Below are positions 51,272 to 60,135 of a stretch of DNA of 64,000 bases, in pieces. Every line of letters starts with the position of its first letter. The first letter of the stretch is position 1. Under the pieces are notes generated by a model. The model ran no database searches, had not been told where the DNA came from, and was given only the letters and a program-made list of their open reading frames with translations. This stretch comes from Diphasiastrum complanatum (taxonomy: Eukaryota; Streptophyta; Lycopodiopsida; Lycopodiales; Lycopodiaceae), in assembly GCA_029204225.1 (NCBI GenBank), contig CM055104.1, positions 54,602,538-54,666,537 on the forward strand, given 5' to 3'. Made by a program: the position numbers and the translations under genes.

Positions 51272-51602
51272 TTATTGTCTTGAAATGGACCTGAAATTGA
51301 AAATTCTAAGCTGGACTTCTCTGACTGGTTGTTCTTTTGTGCTTGTCATGTAATGGTTCATGTGCAGGATGAGTGGGAGAAGATTTGGATAAGTAGCATT
51401 GACTCTGAAGTTTTACTTTTTTCATTCCAGAGGGATGCAATTATAACACAATTAATTCAAATTGATACTTTTTTCTCAGGCTGATGAAGATAGGGATGGG
51501 CGTCTCTCACTGAAGGAAATGCTAGAACATCCATACATATTCTACAGCACTGTATACCGTCACAATGATGAGACTAACATGTTCCACGATGAATTTCGAT
51601 AG
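37807..51602 (+). CDS. Six-EF-hand membrane-anchored Ca2+-binding protein (CREC-like), 389 aa
   Basis: Six exons: 37807-38404, 40714-40816, 41013-41078, 42541-42723, 42835-42931, 51480-51602. All introns are GT-AG, phases are 1, 2, 2, 2 and 0, and the sum is 1170 bases with one terminal stop. The protein begins with a signal anchor (MKTGILYTILVIVVLALLRL), then a basic stretch to about residue 50. EF loops lie near residues 141 (degenerate), 178 (DTNQDGLVSFKE), 220 (ADEDEDTFLN), 259 (DQDNDGKLSFLE), 312 (DVNNDGFLTEDE) and 351 (DEDRDGRLSLKE). Loops 2 and 4-6 hold the canonical acidic positions; loop 1 looks unable to bind. It ends FHDEFR, like the HDEF endoplasmic-reticulum retention tail of calumenin/reticulocalbin but with an extra Arg. 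The likely site is the secretory-pathway lumen, anchored at the amino end. Length and order fit the plant EF-hand family; target unknown. No breaks are seen, so the gene looks functional despite transposons in its introns. Confidence 0.9.
38405..40713 (+). other. Intron 1 of the EF-hand gene, with AGGAAC-type repeats
   Basis: A 2.3-kb intron. Between about 39190 and 39700 it holds a dense, irregular array of words such as TTAGGAACAAGAATAGGAAC, repeated with variation many times. No gene lies inside. Confidence 0.75.
41888..41985. repeat. Nested palindrome (hairpin) in intron 3
   Basis: CACCACGGTTCT (about 41895) pairs with AGAACCGTGGTG (about 41951). Between them lies GAACCGTACGGTTC, itself a perfect palindrome, then TGTACGGTTCT. 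The whole could fold into a long hairpin and looks like the end of a small inverted-repeat element. Confidence 0.75.
43139..43566 (-). mobile_element. Copia 3' LTR, minus orientation
   Basis: On the minus strand AAGGAGGG is followed by TGTTGGAATG at 43566. A TATATATA box lies at about 43232-43242. The end near 43139 (GTAGCA) is a best guess. It shows no clear match to the sequence beyond the primer site at 47624, so the two ends may derive from different subfamilies or copies. Confidence 0.55.
43567..47640 (-). mobile_element. Ty1/copia internal region, minus strand, in intron 5
   Basis: From 47640 down: the primer site TGGTATCAAAGCC (47624-47636), a long gag frame 46175-47605 with the UBN2 region (RLDGTNCSLW near the start) and zinc knuckle CHYCKKFGHHIKEC near 46745-46790. 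Then come protease (WVIDSGATGHMT), GAG-pre-integrase with its HHCC finger (LWHARFGHLNFAN; VCEGCILGKFQRQAF), and integrase 45049-45846 (LRIDRGGEYI; TTQQNGVAERKNRTIMEMAR). After that only the pol leader is left, and it occurs twice (near 44700-44850 and 43690-44050), flanking a bit of RT end (GAGIFISQQRYIEQMLKQ). RT core and RNase H are missing. Gag and integrase look nearly whole; overall a fossil with few breaks and a large deletion. Confidence 0.92.
48128..48770 (+). mobile_element. Copia gag fragment
   Basis: A UBN2-type gag piece (VWEIVMGLETRPTM; TPKESWEILKFLKKKS; FLTKIKEIKGQLKEI), then a knuckle-like CSYCGKPNH. It has a few breaks, and nothing else of the element remains. It is in the sense orientation of the host gene, inside intron 5. 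Confidence 0.75.
51239..51269. repeat. (CA)n microsatellite
   Basis: About 15 CA units near the 3' end of intron 5. Confidence 0.9.
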
Positions 51603-54110
51603 CGTCAAGTTTCAAGAACATCTGTAATTTTTCACAGTAAATTACAGTCTGGCAGAGTATTAGTCACTTATAAACCTTGAATACCAATGATTGTATTGAT
51701 TGGTAGCAGCCAACTTTGTCTCTGACAGATACATTCCTATTGAAATGATTATTCACTCGATGCGCTGGCAATACCAAATTAGCTTGAACATCTTGTTGAT
51801 GACTATTGTTGCTAAGCCTCTGCAGTTGGTCCACACAGGTGGTTGGAACAAAGGTTTGTCCTGTTTCGAAAATCATAAGCTGAAACATTACTGCAATTTA
51901 CAAACTCATAAGTCTCTTTAGCCACAGAATCTCTTCAGTAGTTTCTAAGCCCCTGTCACAACTGGTAAATCAGTGAATGAATTCTTATATGCCAGGCCTT
52001 ATTTTCAATGCATTGGCAAAAAAACATTCATTGTAGTCTACTATTGCGCTTCTGGTTGTTACACATTCCAGCCTTATTCTGCAGACGTGCATAGAGCCTG
52101 GTAAATATCGTCTATTCACTGCTAAGAATCTGCAGAAGAAGCGTTTTAGGAAGTTCATTTCCTAGGGACCGGGGAAGATCATTTTCATTCCCAGGTGCTT
52201 ACTTAAAGCTATGGGAATTTGGTGCGGCTACAAACGTCCAGGAAAAGCCAAATTCAGGAGACCCTTGATTCTTCAGGATTCTGATGCTGCTGCTTTATAA
52301 TGCAAGGGAAAACCACATTGCAAGCCTGCCAAGCCACAAGGCAGGATGAGAATCTTTTTGAAATTCTTTTCTCCAGGTATCAGAATATAGTTATGGTGCG
52401 AGAGGCTTCTATTCAAGCTAGCTTTCTTGCAACGATGTTCTCAAGTCCTGTTTAGACTTGAGAGTATAAACACTAAAATTGATCATATGCAAAGATCAAT
52501 TTGGGTTCTCAGAACTGCATACTGAATCAGCAAGCCTGGATGAAGAAACTTAATAGCTTGTTGAACCGATTAAATGACGACCTGAAACACATTTTTGCAA
52601 TTTCTTGACCAAATAAGGTTGATCTGATGTAGTGCTCCATAACTAACTTACATTTAACTTTTCCTCATTCAATATCGTAGGCAGGAGACTCTAGATGTTT
52701 TAAGCTAATCTAGTAAACATTTTAGCTCTTCTTTCAGTAAATTAGTCCAGTCTCCTATTGCTCATTCTCAAGATATTGCTTGTATGAACAAATTTTATCC
52801 TCGAATGTTCATCTTGCCAATGTTAGTATGAACTTGTTGAATGAGGGAATTGTAATGTGTTCCAACTATTCACTTTTAGAGAGATGGGCGCTTGCACACT
52901 GGAGACACTTTTCGCTCCCTAGGAATGAAACATTTGAGCCAGCAAATCATCTGAGGGAAATCATAAGCAGCTCACATTTGACAGAATGTGTTTCTGAAAT
53001 TTTACTGGTTTACCATTTGTATCTCACCAAAGTTCCATCAGCCATTAAATGAGCTTTGCATCGAATAAATAATTACTTGTAGTTGCTGCTGGTTTGCAAG
53101 AGAGTACTCTGAGGCACAAATATTAATGTTAAAAACTGTTATATTGGCCTCTAGGTGCTTCTAAGCACCAAATGCATGGCACTGGCTTAAATAAAGGAGC
53201 AACTACTAAACTGAATTAGAGATAGGGATATGCCTCTTGTTAGACTCCTATTTTCAGCAGTTATATTACAACTTCTTGAATATAAGTTTTTTGCTATGAG
53301 TTCAATCTAGTTTATCTCCTCAGTTCATACCTCTTTCGCCTTTAAATAACTAGAATGCTCTTTAGTTGCATCTATTTTCAAAACTGCGATATGCCGAAAT
53401 TAAGTTCTTATAGGTTCTTGCTTTCGTCTATGGTCTTCGAGTACATGCTCTCAGTAAATGTCTTTGTAGTTATTCTGATCAGGGAGAGCAGTCCTTGTTG
53501 TGCGCCAAATACGATTATATGTGAGAGACTTCTGCATCCTTAAAAGGAATACACTTCTCATAAAACAAAAGCTTTATTGGCAAATTACACAAAAGAGAAT
53601 GGTCATAATCGTCCATGACCTTCAATTTGTATCTTGTATCAACAGAAACTGTAGGGAACTGGCAAGACTTTGTCAAGTTAAACTGAAAAAAGTAGTGTGA
53701 AATCCAAAATAGAAGACCTCTTTTGTTCACATAAACAGTAAACAAAAGTGAGGTAGTACCAAAGTTCAAAAGTGAGGTTTTAATTCTAGGAAGGGATAAA
53801 TTTTGATTAAGTTTCTAGCACACTCATTTTCCTTGATTTGATTGCATCTCTCGAAGGTTAAGTAACACAAACACATATATTTGAAGATGGTGCTTTCTAA
53901 CGCTTGTCAGAAACTTCAAATAGTTGAACTTTATGATCATTCATTTGCTTTGTATGATTTGCAATATTCTTCTTCCAAACCTTCTTTGTCTTTGGCTAGT
54001 CCTTATGATTTTTGACTTTCTTTTTCAATCTCTTTTCTTTTCGGGTGTCTCGATCATCTATAGAAGAATTAGAACTTTTGATATTTGAATCATCACTAGA
54101 AGAATTGGAA
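51603..54110. other. 3' flank of EF-hand gene and intergenic sequence
   Basis: 51603 to about 52000 is the likely 3' UTR. To 53900 no gene, RNA or named repeat could be supported. 53900-54110 on the minus strand reads as a Lys/Ser-rich stretch (EKRLKKKVKNHK) that may be retroelement gag debris, at low confidence. Confidence 0.4.
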
Positions 54111-54120
54111 GATGTAAATG

Positions 54121-55823
54121 TCAAGATTCATTCTTAAACTCAAGCGACATCTCATTTATATGTTTCCAAGCTAGAAAATTGAAAGGGGTCCTCATAGTAC
54201 TGTCTATTGAATGATTGGTTGAGTGCCATGTCATGAGCTCTGCTATGAACTTGCACTTAAATAGCAACGGAGACTGATCCAAGGGCTCTACTCGAGAAGA
54301 GCCCGGAAGGGGCAAAATTGGCTGAGTGTTGAATGGCCCTGCAGGAGTTGGTGGAGGGGGCCCAGAGCGTTGTTGCGACCGACGAGGAGGAAGCGGACAG
54401 TTTGCAACCACATGTCTTGGACGACGACATCGGTAGCAAGAGTCTGGGAGGCCCTTGAACTGTATGGATTGCACATACAATTGGTTCAAACAATGGAAGT
54501 GCAGCTGCTCCGGTAAGCCAACTTCCACAAAATGCATGCTCGGGTATGCGGCAAAGGATTACAGGTCTTCGAGGGCTGAAGCAGAAGGACCTTTCCCAGC
54601 AACGCCAACATGAGTTTCGGTGGGAAGAAGGGGAGCTCTACCCAGACAGGCACCTCCATTTGAGACATATATCAATAGAGAAGCTGTCGGTATAGCAAGT
54701 AACATAGACATGATTCCCACGATGAAAGTAAGGACCATTGGCCGAGACAACATTTACTTCCTAAATGTTCCCAAAAGAGAAAAGGGAGAAGCCTTTTCCC
54801 AACGTCTGAACAGTAAGGACTTTAGCATTCAAATGCCCCACTAAGATTCCCCAAACCATTTGACTCCATAGGGCAGTTTGCCCATAAAGTAGGCAACCAC
54901 TGAAGTGGTAGCAAGCAAGGAGAGAGAATCTCGAAACAGAGCTGGGTCAAGCTGAAAAGAGCGAATCTTTAGAGGAGGCGACGCATCAGGGGGATCATAT
55001 CGGCGAGCAAATCCGCCATTTGTGTTGTCTTCTGCAGGAGGGGGAACAACTCCGGAATCTAAGAGGGGTGCAATGAAACCTGCTCGATAAGCTCCTGGTA
55101 TGCATCTTGGATACAAAAGTGAAGGGGCTGCTGCACTTGCTCTGTAGGCCTGTGCAAAGGAGGGCATCCTGGCTGTCGTCGATACCGGCGCTTGCGGAGA
55201 TGAGGGTGTCCCAGATGAGTGGTGACATATGGAACCGTCCTGTGGAGATGAGCAGACCCGGGAGGGAGGACCTGACGGGGCCCAAGCGGGAGCTTCTTCT
55301 TGCCCCTGGGCTGCTTGCAAATTTTGGTAGGTAGAGATGGCTCTTGGAGAGCCGGTGGGCCGGTTGAGCTCAAATCCACCATGTTGACTGAGGATAGGAC
55401 AAATGAAAGAAGCTGAAGGTGAGAGCTGTAACTAGGTTGAAGATCCTCCTTTGCGAGTTGCTGAGGGAGATGGGATGCATGGGGGGGGGGCACCAAAGCA
55501 GAAGAAGCAGCCAACAATGGGAAGGCAGCAGAAGACGACAGATTGAAAGGAGCAGGGCCGCGTCACCTAATTGGAAATGTCAGAAGGGGGAAGAGCAGCA
55601 GGAGAGAGCGAAGGAGGAACAGACACAACCGCAGCATGAGAGGAAGCAAGTTGTGTTTCACACGAGGGGGAAGAAAAAGCAACCCCCACAGCCCGGGAAG
55701 CAGAGGTCCCAAGAACCGCGCTAGAAGCAGGGGAGGGACAACCGTACCAGGCAAGGGAGGATGGTCATGGAACAGGATTTCTAACTCCATCTCTATGTCG
55801 GTGGAGGCGTCTTCGTCCGCCAT
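54121..55823 (-). mobile_element. L1-type LINE ORF1 relic (DUF4283 plus zinc knuckle)
   Basis: The ATG at 55823 (MADEDASTDIEMELEILFHD) opens the ORF1 side. Further in are the DUF4283 region (VVAYFMGKLPYGVKWFGES at about 54841-54930; VPVWVELPFFPPKLM at about 54610-54660) and the knuckle CYRCRRPRHVVANC (54397-54438, C-x2-C-x4-H-x4-C), followed by a Pro-rich tail. The pieces lie in at least three frames, with stops at 54838-54840 and near 54660. ORF2 is absent, so this is a 5' fragment of an L1-clade LINE. The 55060-55700 part is low-complexity and only weakly supported as coding. Confidence 0.7.
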
Positions 55824-55859
55824 CGCTCACAGTTTCACTTTTATAAAAGTACATTTGAC

Positions 55860-56440
55860 TTTTTGAAGTTACCCTTCAAATGAAAGGGTAATTTTTAAGT
55901 TTGCCATTCACATGAGATGATTTTGAAAATTTTGCCTTTAAAGGCAAACTAGCCTTGACGTGCCCTAGTACAACACCACATAGTTATCCAGATTTTGTTG
56001 ACCGAGCACCCAATTCATTAACTTGGTAGCCCATATGCATTTAAATTTCTAAAAAAATTTAGAAATCAGAAATAATAAGTACATAGATGCACCCACAGTC
56101 CATACTCCCACCCACATACAAAGGTCTATATAAATAAAAGAATAAAAAACTAAAAAAATATATATATGCACATACTTAAACAATTACATAAATAAATATA
56201 TATAGATGAGATGCATTATATATTAATTATTTATATTTTTATTAATTATTTATTATCCAGAGCCGACAGAAGGTTCTGCCATCGAGTCCGACGTCACGTC
56301 AGGGAAGCCGCGGCGACAGCGACGTCTTTGACTTTGGCTTCCGTTTCCAGATACGCTGGCGGCTGTCCTCTATTTTCGTCCTATCTTAGTAACACGCATA
56401 GTCTTACGGAGGCTACCGTTGGATGTCTCGGCTTCACATT
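55860..56440. other. AT-rich intergenic stretch
   Basis: Nothing recognisable apart from TA-rich runs at 56150-56260. Confidence 0.6.
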
Positions 56441-56448
56441 AAGATTTT

Positions 56449-56916
56449 GCCACGTGGCTATGCTTGAATTTGGAGATATTTCAAGATGCAACTGTGACGC
56501 GTGGCTAGCATCCAAGTGAGGGCGGCGTGAAATGTGTCGTGCTGTCAAGCATCCCAGTCTGCCTTTTTTACTCTCGTTCTCGTGACGGTCTTGTCATGCC
56601 AGCACCGTTCGATCTGATGTCTGGCTGTCCGATGCGGCCACGTGTCTGAGATAAACTGTTCAAAAGCATCCACGTGGCGTGGAGGCTCGTGGCGAGCATC
56701 CAACTGAGCGCGTGTGCAATTCATTAAGTGCCAACGCCCTTTAAGACCAGTCTAAGCACGCCACGGTAGATATCTTGATCTTGCCACGTGTCTCGCACTA
56801 ACTCTCAGATGTTTCCACGTGGCATGTTGACGCGTGGCTTCCATCGAAGTGGGGGGACGTCGAAATTCAAGGCGGCGCTAAGAACCATCCCGCTTAAATC
56901 TATAGGCCTATATAGC
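56449..56916 (+). promoter_or_regulatory. J20 promoter with five G-boxes and a TATA box
   Basis: CACGTG occurs at 56451, 56639, 56671, 56785 and 56816, mostly as CCACGTGG/T or GCCACGTG. Two further GACGCGTGGC motifs lie near 56495 and 56830. A TATATA box at 56909-56914 precedes the ATG at 57132 by about 220 bp. G-boxes of this kind bind bZIP and bHLH factors in plants and are typical of light- or ABA-responsive genes; that this promoter responds so is inference. Confidence 0.75.
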
Positions 56917-56980
56917 AACAGATTCTTATCATTACCAAAAGAGCAAGCTGAAAACTCTGATTTTTATGATCTGAAGTGCC

Positions 56981-57127
56981 TTTTTTTGCAGATCACAAGC
57001 AAAACCCACAAAAACTGTGACTAGTTTTGCAGATCAAAGATCAAAGATAAAAAAAGGAGACAGAAATTTGACTAGTTTTGCAGATCAAAACAGAAAGAGA
57101 GCAAAAGAGTGTCCAGTTTTGCAGATC
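56981..57127 (+). repeat. Repeated TTTTGCAGATC motif in the 5' UTR
   Basis: The 11-mer occurs ending at about 56994, 57035, 57086 and 57127, twice within a larger GACTAGTTTTGCAGATCAAA. A fifth copy lies at 57681-57691, just inside the intron. It looks like a 3' splice acceptor (pyrimidine run, CAG, A). Confidence 0.85.
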
Positions 57128-57131
57128 TGAA

Positions 57132-58315
57132 ATGGTGAAGCCTGTGCTGACTTGCTTGCAAATTGAGAGCTTGCATCCCCTGCAGGATGGGGGACCATTG
57201 CTCTCACCCCACACCTCCTGCCTCGTCTCTCCCAGGCAGGCTTCTTCTTGCCAGGCCTTATTACACCAACCTTTCTCCTCCTTAGGAACCTCCGTATCCT
57301 GGTGCACCAGTCCTTTGTACAAATCCAGCCCCCACATCTCACCTTCTACTTTCACTGCAAGAGCTGCTGCATCTGATCATATGCAGCTGCAAGCTGCATC
57401 TGTTCCCAATTTCTATCAGGTGTTGGGGCTGGCAGACGATGTGGCTCTGCCGGACATAAAGGCTGCCTACAGGCAGATGGCCAGGAAGTATCACCCAGAT
57501 GTGTGTCCCGACCCGGAGGTTGAAGAGAGCACAAGGCGGTTCTTAGAAGTTCAGGCGGCTTATGAGACACTGTCAGATCCAGACAGGAGAGCATCATATG
57601 ACAGAACTGTGGCCGGCCTTTCCTCTGGCGCACGTGCAGCAGCCAGATGGGGCTGGGCTGGCAAGGCAAGCAAGCTCCCCTTTTGCAGATCTTCTCATGC
57701 ATAATTCAACTTGCAAATCTCCTTTGCAAACTTCCTTCTTACAATTTTCCTGACTTTTGTTTTTTAAATGATCAATTGGATCCTGCTTCTATTTTCATTG
57801 TGTTCTTATAATATTTGGCTGTGTTACAATGTTTTCTAGAGGATCCACTGTAGGTGGGTATATCTCTTCAAGAACTATAGGGTACTCTCACACGAAAGGT
57901 CATAAAAATCAAGTGAATTTAAGGTGAAAACCAATAAATGAAAGCAGAAATTGGAGCTGAATTTGAGGAAGTCGAAATATACAGAAATTTTTCACCTAGT
58001 GATGTTTAGAGCCTGAACTATGCTATAAAACCAGCTGTACAGCCTGCCAGTTTCTCGTCAATGTTTTGTCTCATGCTCAGAAGATGGAGCATGAAAACTA
58101 CTTAGTGTTTACAAAGCTGAAATCCCGAATCTAAAATTACTGTTTGATACTGTATCCAGGAAGCTCAAATGGATTGGAAATTGCACTGGGAAGATCAGCT
58201 CTTAAACATGATGCAAACGAATGCAGCCAGGGCAGCACAAAGTCATACTTCATGGGGTGCTCGTATGCGCAGACAATATCAGCAGCAGCAAGAGCATGAA
58301 TATGCTGGTTTCTAG
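57132..58315 (+). CDS. J20: J20-like chloroplast DnaJ co-chaperone, 229 aa
   Basis: Exons 57132-57665 and 58160-58315. Residues 1 to about 85 are Ser/Pro/His-rich with few acids, a good plastid transit peptide. The J domain runs from about 92 to 157 (FYQVLGLADDVALPDIKAAY; HPD at 121-123; FLEVQAAYETLSDPDRRASY). The carboxy end in exon 2 has the J20 signature: DWKLHWEDQL and SWGARMRRQ. In Arabidopsis J20 hands inactive deoxyxylulose-5-phosphate synthase to plastid Hsp70 for refolding or Clp degradation; the same role is inferred here. The intron starts GCAAGC after GGCAAG and ends ATCCAG, phase 0. A GT donor that keeps the tail was not found, so it looks like a GC-AG intron. Reading into it gives a 190-residue form that ends at 57704 without the tail. 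No breaks are seen. Confidence 0.88.
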
Positions 58316-58319
58316 TGCA

Positions 58320-59296
58320 TCCTCTTCCTGCTAGAATGTAAGAGTGTGGCACAAGAATCACTAAATCATATCATTTCAACCTCTGACTTATATAATGTTC
58401 ATTTGAGTAATATGTTTTTGAATAGTGTGATTGTTATGAGACCATTATAATGCTGTGTTATGTTCAATGGATTGAGGTTTCAGGATAGGGCTAATTTTCT
58501 TTGGGTTGAAAGTACAAATCTTTGTTGCAGTGAATACGGGTATCTCGCTGGCTAATATTAAATCTCAAAAAGTATCTGTTTACACCATCTTGAGAAGGGA
58601 GTACATTAAGCAATAATGCATCTATTCTCTGAGAAGGTTAAGAAAATTATCATCCACCTTACTACTTAGAATGACCTTATGTCATTGAACTGTAATGTGA
58701 AATGAAGGTTTATGCATGTGAAGTCATTGATTGGAAATGTAAGTACCAAGAGATTCTTAACAAAGAAGGCTTGAAATACTTTGATCTAAGAGCCTACAAC
58801 CATGTTATTGCTGGTGTCAAATGCGTGTTGCTTTTGTCATGCTAATGAATTTTGAACAAAGATACATACATGTATTAGGTTTTGCTCAAATAGAACCAAA
58901 TCCCAATGCATTGTGAGGTGCTTGTTTTTTTTTTTTTTGGTGGTGGATGATGCCAAAGGGGGGAACTTATTACAAGGAGCTCCCTTAAAGTGAGGCAATT
59001 TCAATGATCATCTTTCTCCATCTTCCATTTGGGTTTGTATGCTAGAGTGCCCTCCTTGTGCCACATCTATAGAATTTTAGAAAATACAAAATTTTAAAGC
59101 TACTTGTAACCTATCATCATCATTGGAGGCACTTATCTTTAAAAAATATTGCAAATTTCAACCTTCCATTGGGGGGCCAAGTTATGGCATGTACATAATC
59201 CATGTATTAGGTATACTTCCATAATTCTCAATAAGCTATATTGTATATCATTATGTTACCACTTTGAAAAAAAGAATACGTAAATATAATTTAAGT
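58320..59296. other. 3' flank of J20 and intergenic
   Basis: Likely 3' UTR to about 58450, then AT-rich sequence with no gene. A short T-run lies at 58927-58939. Confidence 0.5.
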
Positions 59297-59408
59297 CGTT
59301 CTGTATTTTAATGCTTCTTGGTTTCCAAGGGGAGGTTCGAACCTGGGACCAAAGAAACTTTGGATGCCAAGCTAACCAGTTGAGCCAACCCCGTTCTGTA
59401 TTTTAATG
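59297..59408 (-). mobile_element. tRNA-derived retroposon (78 bp) with 17-bp target duplication
   Basis: On the minus strand GGGTTGGCTCAACTGGTTAG opens a tRNA-like head with an A box (TGGCTCAACTGG) and, 30-odd bases on, a B box GGTTCGAACCT. A short tail ending in CTTGGAAACCAAGAAG follows. The insert 59314-59391 is flanked by CGTTCTGTATTTTAATG at 59297-59313 and 59392-59408. The perfect duplication shows a retroposition event. There is no A-rich tail and no tRNA-unrelated body, so it is either a very short SINE or a retroposed tRNA pseudogene. It is not an intact tRNA, as the stems only partly pair. Confidence 0.85.
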
Positions 59409-60135
59409 AGATTTGGAGTTTCAAAAATCATGTGTTGTCTTAAAATGTTCTCTCATTTGTAATTATGATGGTTTTATGAATTTTGCAAAAAAATACTTGT
59501 AGTGCTTTATTGAAAAAATGCATTTTTTGACAATTTTTTTTAATAGATAATATAGGAAATCCATAAAAAAACCATGATTTTGGCCTAAGATTAGGACCAC
59601 TAAAAAATACCAAAAAAGATTACTCTTTTTTAGGTCAAAGGCCCAAAACAAATGGCATCATGTTATAAGTGTAAGAATTGCTGCCAATGATGATCGCCAT
59701 CTTGTGAAAAAGTCTTAAAGTCCTTTGTACTTCTACAATCTGTCTTGTGAAGAAATCTAGTTCATTTCTAAAAACATTGTCGCGATCAAGGTCGGAATGG
59801 ATTCCAATTTTCAAGGTTGAAATAAGACCGTGACTTGGATTGAAATAGACATAGGTTCCAAAACAAATGTTGGATCAAAATAGACATAGGGTCGAAATAG
59901 GCGGGGCAAAAATTTGACCCCAAAGGATCAAATTAAACGTTGATCCAAGCCAAGTTTGAAATATATTTCGATTTTCAGGTTGAAATAGATTTCGACCCAA
60001 ATTGTGTAAAATATTAGGAATTTTGTAGACTATTTTGAATTGCTTTGTAGTTTTGTAGATTGTGTCAGTTGCCCTGTCATTTTGTATACTTGACATGTTT
60101 TCATTAAAAAATAGAATTAGGTAAAAAATCTAACA
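59409..60135 (-). mobile_element. Copia LTR (part), minus orientation
   Basis: On the minus strand ATTAAGGGGGAG is followed by TGTTAGATTTTTTACC at 60135, the same polypurine-plus-TGTTAGATT start as at 10129. Its far end is not determined. Repeated TCGAAATAG/GACATAGG words fill 59780-60000. Confidence 0.5.

Larger units (their letters stand above)
42932..51479 (+). other. Intron 5 of the EF-hand gene, 8.5 kb
   Basis: GAG|GTTTGA donor and TTCTCAG|G acceptor. Half of it is an antisense copia element (43139-47640) followed by a sense-strand copia gag fragment (48128-48770). From 48780 to 51240 there is no gene; a short (CA)n lies at 51239-51269. Repeated GAATCGG words lie at 50040-50700. Confidence 0.85.

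Noticed and set aside
57085-57355. Minus-strand frames over J20 exon 1
   Set aside because: Shadows of the transit-peptide and J-domain exon.
59314-59391. Functional tRNA gene
   Set aside because: A and B boxes are present, but the arms do not pair as a full cloverleaf, and the flanking duplication shows it is a retroposed copy.
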